Shown here piece by piece: positions 54,067 through 63,323 of a stretch of DNA of 64,000 nucleotides; the first letter of the stretch is position 1; every line of letters starts with the position of its first letter. The stretch spans positions 2,976,001 to 3,040,000 of the forward strand of contig NZ_JAGIOI010000001.1 of the NCBI RefSeq assembly GCF_017876675.1. Reading direction: 5' to 3'. Origin of the DNA: Arthrobacter stackebrandtii (GTDB lineage: Bacteria; Actinomycetota; Actinomycetes; Actinomycetales; Micrococcaceae). The position numbers were made by a program, and so were the translations under genes. The notes beneath the pieces were generated by a model, which ran no database searches, was not told the DNA's origin, and worked only from the letters and a program-made list of their open reading frames with translations.

Positions 54067-55074
54067 ATGCCCAAGGTAGCGATCATTGGATGCGGTGACG
54101 TCTCCAGCGTGCATTTTGATGCCGTGGCGGCCATCGACGGGGCGGAACTTGTGGCCGTGTGCGACACCGACCCGGGCCGCCTGGCCGCGGCATCGCAGGC
54201 CCACGGTGTACCCGGATACAGCGAGGTGGTGAGGCTGCTCGAGGAAGTGCGCCCGGACGTTGTGCACGTCTGCACGCCGCACAACCAGCACGCAGACCCG
54301 GCCATCGCAGCTCTTGAACGCGGCGTCAATGTCATCAGCGAGAAGCCTCTGGCCAGCACGTTGGCTGACGGGGAACGGTTGGCGGCCGCCGCTGCCGCAA
54401 GTTCGGCGCGCATTGGCATCTGCTTCCAAAACCGGTACAACCATGCGGTGGCGGCCATGGCCGGCCGGCTGGCAGCCGGTGAATTTGGCGCCGTGCTGGG
54501 CGGCTCCGGAACGGTCATGTGGAACCGCACGCGCGAGTACTACCTCAACCGTCCCTGGCGTGGAAGCTGGCAAGGTGGGGGAGGAGGGCTGTTGATGAAC
54601 CAGGCCATCCACACCCTTGACCTGCTGCAGTGGATCCTGGGCGACGTAACAACCGTGGCCGGCAGCGCGGCAACCCACACGCTGGGCGAAACCATTGACG
54701 TGGAGGACACCGCGGAGATTGCCATGGTCCATGCCAATGGTGCCCGCAGCGTCTTCTATGCCACGCTGGCAAATCCCGTCAATGCGCCAGTCACAGTGGA
54801 CATTGTTGCGGAGAAGGCCACACTGCACCTGCGCGGGGACTTGACCATTGAACACGAAGACGGGCGGGTGGAAATTGTCCGGGAGCGCAAGGCCGCGTCC
54901 GGCGGGCGAGACTACTGGGGTGTCTCCCACCAACTGCTCATCGAAGACTTTTACTCCCAGCTGGGACAGTCCGGGCCATTCTGGATTGACCCTGCTGAAG
55001 CACTCAAGACACTGCGGATCATCAAGGACGTGTACGCACAGAGCTTCCCCGGGCGCCTCGCCGCGGTGTCCTAG
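54067..55074 (+). CDS. Gfo/Idh/MocA-family oxidoreductase 1
   Basis: A 335-residue NAD(P)-dependent sugar oxidoreductase. The Rossmann motif is IIGCGDVSSVHFD, the conserved Lys is in SEKPLAST (EKP motif), and the catalytic His is in LMNQAIHTLDLLQW. The substrate is unknown. It sits between the two TIM-barrel genes with a ribosome site GAGGAG before the ATG. Confidence 0.88.
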   Translation: MPKVAIIGCGDVSSVHFDAVAAIDGAELVAVCDTDPGRLAAASQAHGVPGYSEVVRLLEEVRPDVVHVCTPHNQHADPAIAALERGVNVISEKPLASTLADGERLAAAAAASSARIGICFQNRYNHAVAAMAGRLAAGEFGAVLGGSGTVMWNRTREYYLNRPWRGSWQGGGGGLLMNQAIHTLDLLQWILGDVTTVAGSAATHTLGETIDVEDTAEIAMVHANGARSVFYATLANPVNAPVTVDIVAEKATLHLRGDLTIEHEDGRVEIVRERKAASGGRDYWGVSHQLLIEDFYSQLGQSGPFWIDPAEALKTLRIIKDVYAQSFPGRLAAVS

Positions 55075-55159
55075 CCCCACCAAGCGTCAAAGACAGCAGG
55101 GCTGCTGCACCGGCCGCTTCGAGCGGCGCTGGCACGGCATCCGCAACGAAAGGAAAACC

Positions 55160-56020
55160 ATGGCAAAAATCGGTGTTCAGGCAATGATGCTCAAGGACAG
55201 TTTTGCGGAGATTGGCGCATTTGAGACGCTCCGCAAGGTCAGCGAGCTCGGATACAACTCAGTGGAGGTCTCCCAGATCCCCATGGACGCAAAAAACGTT
55301 GGCGAGCTGGAGCAGGCCCAGGCGGAACTTGGCGTTGATGTGGCGTCGCTGTCCGTCATGATGGAAAAGCCCGTCGGAAGGCCCGGCGAATCCCTGAAAG
55401 ACGACTTCGAGAAGATCATTGACGACGCCAAGCGCCTTGACACGAAGCTGCTGCGCATCGGCATGATGCCATTTGCTGCCATGAGGAACCTTGACGCGGT
55501 GGTTGAGTTCGCCAAGGAAACCAACGGGTATGCGGAACGGCTGCAGGAAGAGGGCATCAAACTCTACTATCACAACCACCACATTGAGTTTGCCAAGTTT
55601 GACGGCAAATACCTGCTCGACATCATCAACGAGAACTCGCCGGCCATGGGCTTGGAGATTGACGTCCATTGGGTGGCGCGAGGCGGGCTGGACCCGGTGC
55701 GGACACTGGACAAGTATGCCGGGAACACCGCGATGGTGCACTTGAAGGACTATCGGATCGGGATGATGCCGGAGGAGGCATTTGGCCTGCTGGATTCCGG
55801 CGACATGGCCGGGTTCATGAGTGCATTCAGGGATATTGTCCAGTTCGCCGAGGTCGGCGAAGGCAACCTGGACTTCCCCTCCATCATTGAGCATTCCCTC
55901 GCAGCCGGGGCGCAGTACCTGCTCGTGGAGCAGGACGAACTCTACGGGCGCACCGTGTGGGAGGCGCTGGAAACTTCGCGCCGGAACCTCATTGCGATGG
56001 GATTCGCGAACCTGTTCTAG
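55160..56020 (+). CDS. Sugar phosphate isomerase/epimerase-like TIM-barrel protein 2
   Basis: A 286-residue protein of the same superfamily as the gene at 53168 but clearly divergent. Likely metal ligands: YYHNHHIEF, EIDVHW, MVHLKDYR, VEQDELYG. The set HNHHIEF/DVHW/HLKD/EQDE is typical of the IolE/3-keto-sugar dehydratase-like branch. AAAGGA precedes the ATG at 55160. Confidence 0.82.
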   Translation: MAKIGVQAMMLKDSFAEIGAFETLRKVSELGYNSVEVSQIPMDAKNVGELEQAQAELGVDVASLSVMMEKPVGRPGESLKDDFEKIIDDAKRLDTKLLRIGMMPFAAMRNLDAVVEFAKETNGYAERLQEEGIKLYYHNHHIEFAKFDGKYLLDIINENSPAMGLEIDVHWVARGGLDPVRTLDKYAGNTAMVHLKDYRIGMMPEEAFGLLDSGDMAGFMSAFRDIVQFAEVGEGNLDFPSIIEHSLAAGAQYLLVEQDELYGRTVWEALETSRRNLIAMGFANLF

Positions 56021-56087
56021 GCGCCGCCCCACACCGCCAGGCAAGGCAACACAAGTATTTGTTCCACGATGCAAAGGACTGATTCAA

Positions 56088-57254
56088 GTGACACGAAAAG
56101 TACGGCTCGGCATTATCGGCCTGGGACAGCAGGGAGGGGCCTACGCCCGGTTCATCACCGAGGGGCTGGTTCCCAACATGGAAATTGGTGCGGTCACAGA
56201 CGCCGACCCTGCCAAGCAGGCCATGGCGGCGGAGAGCTACCCAGGAGTCAAGGTGTATGGCGACTACATTGAAATGATGGACAGCGGGGATGTAGACGCC
56301 ATTGTTACCTGCATTCCGCACTACCTGCACCCCGAGGTGGGCATGGCGGCCCTGTCGCGTGGGCTTCACGCAATGGTGGAAAAACCTGCCGGCGTTTACA
56401 CCAAGCAGGTGAAGGAACTGAACGAATTTGCCGCCTCAAAGCCCGAACTGTCCTTTGCCATCATGTTCAACCAGCGTAACAACCCGCTCTACCAGCGGTT
56501 GAAAGAGATCGTCGACAATGGTGAAATTGGCGAGATCCTGCGAAGCAACTGGATCATCACCAACTGGTGGCGGCCCCAGGGCTACTATGACTCGAGCGAA
56601 TGGCGTGCCACGTGGGGCGGCGAGGGCGGTGGTGTGCTGGTCAACCAGGCCCCCCACCAGCTGGACCTGTGGCAGTGGATCTGCGGCGTGCCGAAGTCCG
56701 TGTTTGCCAAGGTCTCCTACGGGTTTCGGCGTGACATCGCCGTTGAAGATGAGGTCACTGCGCTGGCCGACTTTGGCGGCGGCGTCACCGGCACCTTTGT
56801 CACCGCCACCCATGACATGGTGGGCACCGACCGGTTTGAGATTCTTGGCGACCAGGGCAAGATCGTCGTCGAAGGCAGCAAGACGGCCACAGTCACCCGC
56901 TTGAAGAAGAAGGAACGTGAGATCAGCCAGGACATGGGCATGGATGACGTCCGCAAGCTCTTCATGGGGCAGCTGGACATGGATGAATTCCTGACCACCG
57001 AAACAGTGGAATTTGATTCCGTGTGGGGCGGCCAACATGCCGGCGTGCTGCAGAATTTTGCGGCCAACATCCTTGACGGCACGCCGCTGCTTGCGCCCGG
57101 CTCCGACGGCATCAACGGAGTCCGGCTGGCCAATGCCATCCACCTCTCCAGCTGGAAGGGGGAGGAAGTGGGGCTGGACTTCGACGAGGACGAATTCCTG
57201 TCCATGCTGAACGACCGCATCCGCACCGAAGGCAAGTATCCCAAACGCGCCTAA
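56088..57254 (+). CDS. Gfo/Idh/MocA-family oxidoreductase 2
   Basis: A 388-residue paralogue of the enzyme at 54067. Motifs: GIIGLGQQGGAYARF (nucleotide fold), VEKPAGVYTKQ (EKP) and LVNQAPHQLDLWQW (catalytic His). The C-terminal end is longer and acidic. The GTG start has AAAGGA 9 bases upstream. Substrate unknown; linkage to uronate genes suggests oxidation of a uronide or its product. Confidence 0.88.
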   Translation: MTRKVRLGIIGLGQQGGAYARFITEGLVPNMEIGAVTDADPAKQAMAAESYPGVKVYGDYIEMMDSGDVDAIVTCIPHYLHPEVGMAALSRGLHAMVEKPAGVYTKQVKELNEFAASKPELSFAIMFNQRNNPLYQRLKEIVDNGEIGEILRSNWIITNWWRPQGYYDSSEWRATWGGEGGGVLVNQAPHQLDLWQWICGVPKSVFAKVSYGFRRDIAVEDEVTALADFGGGVTGTFVTATHDMVGTDRFEILGDQGKIVVEGSKTATVTRLKKKEREISQDMGMDDVRKLFMGQLDMDEFLTTETVEFDSVWGGQHAGVLQNFAANILDGTPLLAPGSDGINGVRLANAIHLSSWKGEEVGLDFDEDEFLSMLNDRIRTEGKYPKRA

Positions 57255-57380
57255 ACGACGGCGGCCACCACCTGGACGCGGCGGGCCTGACAAAGCGCAG
57301 TGCCTCCGCGTCCCGATGTCCAGATTGCGACGGCCAGTCAGTTAGCATGGGCGCTGGCAACCAACAGCGAAGGAACTTCA

Positions 57381-58427
57381 GTGTCAAACCCCACCATGGC
57401 AGGCAGCGGCAAGGGCGGACGGGCACCCCGCGCCAAAAGCGCTGCCACCATCTATGACATCGCAGAACTGGCCGGCGTCAACCCGTCGACGGTCTCCCGG
57501 GCGCTCAGCAAGCCTGGGCGGGTCAGTGCCAAGACCCAGCAGAAGATTCTTGATGCGGCGGAAGAGCTCAACTACCACGTCAACATTTTTGCCAGGGCCC
57601 TGCCCACCGGCAAGACGCAAACAGTGGGCCTCATCGTTGCGGACATCACCAACCCGGCCTTCTTCGACATCATCCGGGGTGCCGAGACCGCGGCGTCTGA
57701 CAGGGGCTACACCTTGATGCTCGCTGAATCGACCGAGTCGGCGGAGCATGAACTGACAGCCGCCAAGCGAATGCTGGCCACAGTGGACGCGCTGATCCTG
57801 GCAAGTCCCCGGCTGGCTGATGAGGAAATCCAGGCGCTGGCACGGAAGAAGCCGGTGGTGGTCACCAACCGTCGGGTGGCCGGCGTCGGCTCCGTGGTTG
57901 CCGACACCGAGGCCGGCGTGGCTGATGCGGTGCGGCACCTGGCCGACATGGGGCATGGCTCCATCGCCTATGTTGCCGGACCGGACCGTTCATGGATGTC
58001 CAGGCTGCGTTGGGAAACCATCAAGGAGCGCTGTGACTGGCACGGCATCGCCGTTGCCACGGTTGCCGCTGGTGCCCCAACGGTCGACGGCGGACGGCGC
58101 GCCGCCGCGGTTGTCCGCAAGGCAGGGGCCACGGCAGTCTTTTGTTACAACGACCTCATGGCGATCGGTCTCATGCGTGAGCTCCAGGCTGCCGGCATGA
58201 ACGTGCCGGGGGACCTGAGCATCCTCGGTTTTGACAACATCTTTGGGTCGGACTTCACCACGCCGCCGCTGTCCACAATCAAGTCCCCGCTTCGTGAGCT
58301 GGGTGTCGCAGCAATGGCCATGGTCCTGGATGAAACCGTGCAGGAAAGCGGAATCACCATGGAATCCACGCTGACCACCGAACTGGTGCTCAGGGGATCA
58401 ACCGGGCGCGCCGCCGGCCACTCCTAA
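57381..58427 (+). CDS. LacI-family regulator 2
   Basis: A 348-residue repressor with HTH TIYDIAELAGVNPSTVSRALSKPGRVS and effector domain (VGLIVADITNPAFFDIIRGAE, AVFCYNDLMAIGLM, LSILGFDNIFGSDFTTPPLSTI). Its C-terminal NIFGSDF-TTPPLSTI is very like the DIFGADF-NPPLTTI of regulator 1, so the two are paralogues that may see related ligands. The GTG start follows AAGGA by 6 bases. It precedes uxaC. Confidence 0.92.
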   Translation: MSNPTMAGSGKGGRAPRAKSAATIYDIAELAGVNPSTVSRALSKPGRVSAKTQQKILDAAEELNYHVNIFARALPTGKTQTVGLIVADITNPAFFDIIRGAETAASDRGYTLMLAESTESAEHELTAAKRMLATVDALILASPRLADEEIQALARKKPVVVTNRRVAGVGSVVADTEAGVADAVRHLADMGHGSIAYVAGPDRSWMSRLRWETIKERCDWHGIAVATVAAGAPTVDGGRRAAAVVRKAGATAVFCYNDLMAIGLMRELQAAGMNVPGDLSILGFDNIFGSDFTTPPLSTIKSPLRELGVAAMAMVLDETVQESGITMESTLTTELVLRGSTGRAAGHS

Positions 58428-58465
58428 GGCACTGCCGCGAAGCCAGGCAACACGGTTGGCAAAGT

Positions 58466-58483
58466 TTGGCAACCGGTTGACAA
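58466..58483 (+). promoter_or_regulatory. LacI-type operator before uxaC
   Basis: Near-perfect palindrome TTGGCAACCGGTTGACAA, 29 bases before the uxaC ATG, with an additional half-site TTGGCAA at 58456-58462. It contains a TTGACA that could be a -35, but no suitable -10 follows. Confidence 0.78.
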
Positions 58484-58512
58484 CGACGTGTTGCCACGGG
58501 GAGGATTGACCT

Positions 58513-59970
58513 ATGTCACAATCCACCGCACACTCGCCCTCCCTTGCGCAGGCCGAAGGCCTTGCGCAAAAGTCCCTGGCCGCAGATCCGGACCGCCTGC
58601 TGCCGGCCGACCCCGGCACCCGCGCCATCGCCCGCGACTTGCTGGCCCGGGTGGAAGACCTCCCCATCATTTCCCCCCATGGACACGTTGAAGCGTCGAT
58701 GCTTGAGCTGGACACCCCTTTCCCGGACCCTGCAACGCTGCTGGTCACCCCGGACCATTACGTCACCCGCCTGATCCATGCGAGCGGCGTGCCATTGGAA
58801 CGGCTCCGCATGGGCGGCACCGCCGTGGTGGAGCCGCGTGAGACATGGCGGGAATTCGCCAAGGCCTGGCCGCTCTTTGACGGCACCGCCTCCGGATATT
58901 GGATGCGCGACTCCTTCGAGCACGTCTTTGGCCTGACCCGCGAGGTCAACGCCGAGAACGCCGACGCCCTCTTCGATGAACTCGACGCCAAGCTCAAGAG
59001 CCCGGCCTTCCGCCCCCGCCAGCTGTTCAAGGACTTCAAGATCGAGGTTCTGGCCACCACGGACGACCCCCTGGACGACCTCGCCTCCCACGCGGCCATC
59101 GCCAGCGACCCCACCTTCGCCGGCCGGGTGCTCCCCACCTTCCGCCCCGACGCCTACATCAAGTTTGCGGCCGCCGGCTGGGCCGGGCGCGTGCAGCAGC
59201 TGATCGAGACTGCCGGCGACGGACTGGACGGTTATGCGGGATACATCCGTGCCATGGAGAACCGCCGCCAGTATTTTGTGGAGCACGGCGCGGTCTCCTC
59301 GGACCACGGCGCACGCACCGCCCAAACCCTGCGCCTGGACGAGTCAGCCGCAACGGCCCTGTTCGACAAGGCCCGCCGCGGCGAGGCCACCGCCCAGGAC
59401 GCCGATGTCTTCGAGGCGCACATGATGTACCAGATGGCCCGCATGGCGGTCTCCGACGGCCTCGTCATGACCATCCACCCCGGCGTGTTCCGAAACCACC
59501 ACACGGACTCGTTCAACAAGTTTGGTGCCGACACCGGCCATGACATCCCGTTCGCCGTCAGCTACACCGAGGCACTGCGCCCCATGCTGGAGGACTTTGG
59601 CACGGCGCCCGGCTTCCACTTCATCCCGTTCACGATCGATGAGACCGTGTTCTCCCGCGAGATTGCCCCGCTGGCGGGTTTCTACCCGTCAGTGTTCATT
59701 GGCGCCCCGTGGTGGTTCCTCGACGCGCCGGATGCCATGCTGCGTTTCCGTTCAGCCGTCACCGAAACCGCCGGCTTCTCCCGCTCCTCGGGCTTCATCG
59801 ACGACACCCGCGCATTCTGCTCCATCCCCGCGCGCCACAACACCTCCCGCCGCATCGAGGCCAGCTTCCTGGCCCGCGTCGTGGCCGAGCGCCGCGTCAG
59901 CGAGGCCCGCGCCCACGACATCATCGTCGACATCGTCGATGCCGCACCCCGAAGGGCATTCAAGCTGTGA
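58513..59970 (+). CDS. uxaC: Glucuronate isomerase
   Basis: Converts D-glucuronate to D-fructuronate (and galacturonate to tagaturonate). The 485-residue product matches the family length and has LPIISPHGHVEASML (metal His pair), FKIEVLATTDDPLDDL, MTIHPGVFRNHH and FIDDTRAFCSIPARH. First gene of the uxaC-uxuB-manD-gntK operon; the stop overlaps the next start. GGGGAGGA lies 7 bases before the ATG. Confidence 0.94.
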   Translation: MSQSTAHSPSLAQAEGLAQKSLAADPDRLLPADPGTRAIARDLLARVEDLPIISPHGHVEASMLELDTPFPDPATLLVTPDHYVTRLIHASGVPLERLRMGGTAVVEPRETWREFAKAWPLFDGTASGYWMRDSFEHVFGLTREVNAENADALFDELDAKLKSPAFRPRQLFKDFKIEVLATTDDPLDDLASHAAIASDPTFAGRVLPTFRPDAYIKFAAAGWAGRVQQLIETAGDGLDGYAGYIRAMENRRQYFVEHGAVSSDHGARTAQTLRLDESAATALFDKARRGEATAQDADVFEAHMMYQMARMAVSDGLVMTIHPGVFRNHHTDSFNKFGADTGHDIPFAVSYTEALRPMLEDFGTAPGFHFIPFTIDETVFSREIAPLAGFYPSVFIGAPWWFLDAPDAMLRFRSAVTETAGFSRSSGFIDDTRAFCSIPARHNTSRRIEASFLARVVAERRVSEARAHDIIVDIVDAAPRRAFKL

Positions 59971-61412
59971 CCGCCGCGCAAACCATCCCTGCACTAAGCC
60001 GCACCACCGCCAACACGGCACCGCCAGCGCCGGTGCGCATCGTCCACCTGGGCCTGGGTGCCTTCCACCGCGCCCACCAGGCCTGGTACACCCAGCGCGC
60101 CAGCGATGGCAACGAGTGGGGTATTGCCGCCTTCACCGGCCGGCGCCCCGATGCCGCCCTGGCACTTGCCGCGCAAGACGGGCTCTACACGCTCATCGAG
60201 CGGGGCGGTGACGGCGACTCATTTGAGCTTATGACCAGCATTGTCGAGGCCCACGACGGCGCGGATGTCGCCACCCTGGCGCGTCTCGTCGCAGCTTCCA
60301 CCACGGCCATGGTCACCCTTACCATTACCGAGGCCGCGTACAACCTGGCCGCAGACGGCACGCTGGATGCCGGCAACCCAGCCGTCCAGGCGGATATTGC
60401 GGCCTTGCGCGCCATTACCTCCAGTGCAGCCGTGAAGCACGACGGCGGGAACGCGCCTGCCGCTGCAACGGCGGCGGGGCGCCTGGTTCAGGCCCTGGCC
60501 GCGCGCCGCGATGCGGGCGCCGGTCCGATCGCGGTGGTCTCCTGCGACAACCTGTCCAACAACGCCATCGCGGCAAGGGCCGCCATCGGCGGGCTCGCCG
60601 ACGTCGTGGACCCCGCGCTTGGTGCCTGGATCGACGCCAACGTCAGCTATGTGGGCACGTCAATCGACCGCATCACCCCCCGGACAACCGACGCCGAGAT
60701 TGACCTGGTCGCGGCCGAATGCGGCTATGCGGATTCCTCCCCGGTTGTCACCGAACCCTTCAGCAGCTGGGTCCTGAGCGGGGAGTTCCCTGCCGGGCGC
60801 CCCGACTGGGCCAGTGCAGGTGCCGTTTTTGTTGACGACATAGAGGACTACGAGAACCGCAAACTCTGGCTGCTCAACGGAGCCCACTCCCTCATGGCCT
60901 ATGCAGGCCAGCTGCGCGGCCACGAAACCGTGGCACAGGCGCTGGCGGACCCGGCCTGCGCCGACTGGGTTGAAGAGTTCTGGAATGAGGCCGAGGCCAA
61001 CCTGCCTGCCGCAGGCCTGGACATCCCGGCCTACCGGGCAGCCTTGCGGGAGCGCTTCAGCAACGCCCGCATTGCCCACCATCTGGCACAGATTGCCCAG
61101 GACGGCTCCAACAAGCTGCGCATGCGGGCCGTGCCCGTGTATACGGAGGAAAGGGCAGCCGGCCGCTCCGGCACCGGGGCCCTGCGCATGGTCGCCGCGT
61201 GGGTGGCGTTTGTGCTGGCCCGCCATGCAGCCGGAAACGCGGTTGCCGACGCGGCAGCGGCAGCCGACATCGCTGCCGCGCTGGTTTTGCCTGGCGGACA
61301 ACAGCTGGCCGCCCTGGTCGGCATCGTCGATGCCGGCATGGGCTCGGATGAGGGCACCCTGGCGGCGCTGACGGGTCTGCTTGAAGAGCTCACAAGCGCC
61401 CCCGCAAAATAA
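59967..61412 (+). CDS. uxuB: Fructuronate reductase / mannitol dehydrogenase family
   Basis: A 481-residue NAD-dependent polyol dehydrogenase. It has the nucleotide fold IVHLGLGAFHRAHQAWYTQ and the active-site segment YENRKLWLLNGAHSLMAY (Lys...Asn...His). Between uxaC and manD the expected reaction is D-fructuronate to D-mannonate. The GTG overlaps the uxaC stop (GTGA). Confidence 0.88.
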   Translation: MTAAQTIPALSRTTANTAPPAPVRIVHLGLGAFHRAHQAWYTQRASDGNEWGIAAFTGRRPDAALALAAQDGLYTLIERGGDGDSFELMTSIVEAHDGADVATLARLVAASTTAMVTLTITEAAYNLAADGTLDAGNPAVQADIAALRAITSSAAVKHDGGNAPAAATAAGRLVQALAARRDAGAGPIAVVSCDNLSNNAIAARAAIGGLADVVDPALGAWIDANVSYVGTSIDRITPRTTDAEIDLVAAECGYADSSPVVTEPFSSWVLSGEFPAGRPDWASAGAVFVDDIEDYENRKLWLLNGAHSLMAYAGQLRGHETVAQALADPACADWVEEFWNEAEANLPAAGLDIPAYRAALRERFSNARIAHHLAQIAQDGSNKLRMRAVPVYTEERAAGRSGTGALRMVAAWVAFVLARHAAGNAVADAAAAADIAAALVLPGGQQLAALVGIVDAGMGSDEGTLAALTGLLEELTSAPAK

Positions 61413-61499
61413 AACCGGCGAAGCCTGCCACCCGCGGCAACTCCACCACAGAACTTGCCAGTCCCCACGCCCACCCCATTCCCGAAAGGAATCCCCGAA

Positions 61500-62729
61500 G
61501 TGAAAATCGTTTCCGCAGAAGTATTCGTCACCAGCCCCAGCCGCAACTTCGTCACCCTGAAAGTCACCACCGATGAAGGCATCACCGGCATCGGCGACGC
61601 CACCCTGAACGGCCGCGAACTGGCCGTAGCCGCGTACCTGAAGGAGCACGTGGCCCAGCTGCTCATCGGCCGCGACCCCAACCGCATCGAGGACACCTGG
61701 CAGTTCATCTACCGCAGCTCCTACTGGCGCCGCGGCCCGGTCACGATGGCCGCCATCGCCGCCGTCGACATGGCCCTGTGGGACATCAAGGGCAAGCTGG
61801 CCGGCATGCCCGTCTACCAGCTGCTCGGCGGTGCTTCACGCAACGGGCTGCGCGCCTACGGCCACGCCTCAGGCTCCGACATTCCCCAGCTCTTTGACTC
61901 CGTCCGCGAACACCTGGAACTGGGCTACAAGTCCATCCGCATCCAGACCGCCGTCCCCGGCATCAAGGCCGTGTACGGTGTTGCCGCCCAGGCCCAGGCC
62001 TCGGGCGAGCGCTACGACTACGAGCCCGCCGGCCGCGGCTCCTACCCGCAGGAAGAGGACTGGGACACCCGCGCCTACCTGCGCCACCTGCCCACCGTCT
62101 TCGAGGCGGTCCGCAACGAGTTTGGCCCGGAAATCCCGCTGCTGCACGACGGCCACCACCGCATGACCCCCATGCAGGCCGCCAAGCTGGGCAAGTCCCT
62201 GGAACCGTATGACCTGTACTGGCTTGAAGACTGCACCCCGGCCGAAAACCAGGAGGGCCTGCGCCTGGTCCGCCAGCACACCACCACACCGCTGGCCATC
62301 GGCGAGGTCTTCAACACGGTCTTCGACTTCCAGACGCTCATCAAGGAACAGCTGATCGACTATGTCCGTGCCGCCTCCACACACTTCGGCGGCATCTCGC
62401 CGCTGAAGAAGGTTATGGACTACGCCGCCCAGTACCAGATCAAGTCCGGCTTCCACGGGCCCACCGACATTTCCCCCATCGGTTTCGCCGCCCAGCTGCA
62501 CGTCGGCCTGGCCATCCACAACTACGGCATCCAGGAGTACATGCAGCACTCGGACGCCACCAACCAGGTCTTCGAGCAGTCGATGACGTTCAAGGACGGC
62601 TACCTGCACCCCGGCGACGCCCCGGGCATCGGCGTGGAATTCAACGAGGAGGCCGCCGCGGCCTACCCGTACCAGCAGGCCTACCTGCCGTACAACCGCC
62701 TGGTTGACGGAACGGTCCACGACTGGTGA
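61500..62729 (+). CDS. manD: D-mannonate dehydratase, enolase superfamily (ManD)
   Basis: A 409-residue enolase-superfamily enzyme that dehydrates D-mannonate to 2-keto-3-deoxygluconate. Metal ligands appear in [24 protein letters not shown] and [23 protein letters not shown] and the C-terminal [10 protein letters not shown] are typical of ManD. It replaces the usual UxuA. The GTG start has AAAGGA 9 bases upstream. A paralogue lies at 63324, convergent. Confidence 0.9.
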   Translation: MKIVSAEVFVTSPSRNFVTLKVTTDEGITGIGDATLNGRELAVAAYLKEHVAQLLIGRDPNRIEDTWQFIYRSSYWRRGPVTMAAIAAVDMALWDIKGKLAGMPVYQLLGGASRNGLRAYGHASGSDIPQLFDSVREHLELGYKSIRIQTAVPGIKAVYGVAAQAQASGERYDYEPAGRGSYPQEEDWDTRAYLRHLPTVFEAVRNEFGPEIPLLHDGHHRMTPMQAAKLGKSLEPYDLYWLEDCTPAENQEGLRLVRQHTTTPLAIGEVFNTVFDFQTLIKEQLIDYVRAASTHFGGISPLKKVMDYAAQYQIKSGFHGPTDISPIGFAAQLHVGLAIHNYGIQEYMQHSDATNQVFEQSMTFKDGYLHPGDAPGIGVEFNEEAAAAYPYQQAYLPYNRLVDGTVHDW

Positions 62730-63247
62730 CTGACGCAACAACTGCTGCACCCGTGCAGCACATTGTGGTGATGGGAGTCTCCGGCTGCGGCAAGAGCACA
62801 ATCGGCGCCCTCGTGGCGCACGAACTTGGCCTGCCGTTCACGGACGGAGACTCCCTCCACCCAATGGCGAACATTGCCAAGATGGCCGCCGGAACGCCCT
62901 TGAACGACGACGACCGGGAGCCTTGGCTGGAGATCGTTGGCAAGGAATTGGCTGGCTCCGCCAACGGATTGGTGGTGGCCTGCTCAGCATTGAAGCGCAG
63001 CTACCGGGACATGATCAGGGTGCAGGCACCGGACGTAGTGTTCTTGCACCTTGCCGGGACCCGCGAAGTCCTGGGGTCCCGGCTCGAGGGACGTTCGGGC
63101 CATTTCATGCCAACGGCGCTGCTCGATTCGCAGCTTGCCACGCTGGAAGCCCTCGACGCGGACGAGCGTTGCGTGGTGATTGACATTTCGGCGCCGGTCC
63201 CCGCACTAGTGAGTGACGCCGTCGTGCGCCTGAAGCACCGCGCCTGA
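62726..63247 (+). CDS. gntK: Gluconokinase-like kinase
   Basis: A 173-residue P-loop kinase with [30 protein letters not shown], and [15 protein letters not shown], the layout of thermoresistant-type gluconokinase. In this operon a role on gluconate or on a uronate-pathway product is possible; 2-keto-3-deoxygluconate kinases belong to another family, so the product of ManD would need a kinase elsewhere. The GTG overlaps the manD stop (GTGA). Confidence 0.9.
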   Translation: MTDATTAAPVQHIVVMGVSGCGKSTIGALVAHELGLPFTDGDSLHPMANIAKMAAGTPLNDDDREPWLEIVGKELAGSANGLVVACSALKRSYRDMIRVQAPDVVFLHLAGTREVLGSRLEGRSGHFMPTALLDSQLATLEALDADERCVVIDISAPVPALVSDAVVRLKHRA

Positions 63248-63266
63248 CCGGCGCACCGGGTACACA

Positions 63267-63309
63267 AAAGGCCGCCGGCGGCCCCTGGCAGGGACGGCCG
63301 GCGGCCTTT
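63267..63309. terminator. Bidirectional terminator between gntK and the second manD
   Basis: Perfect arms AAAGGCCGCCGGC/GCCGGCGGCCTTT around a 17-base loop, between convergent genes. Confidence 0.9.
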
Positions 63310-63323
63310 GCGGCGCGGGGAGC

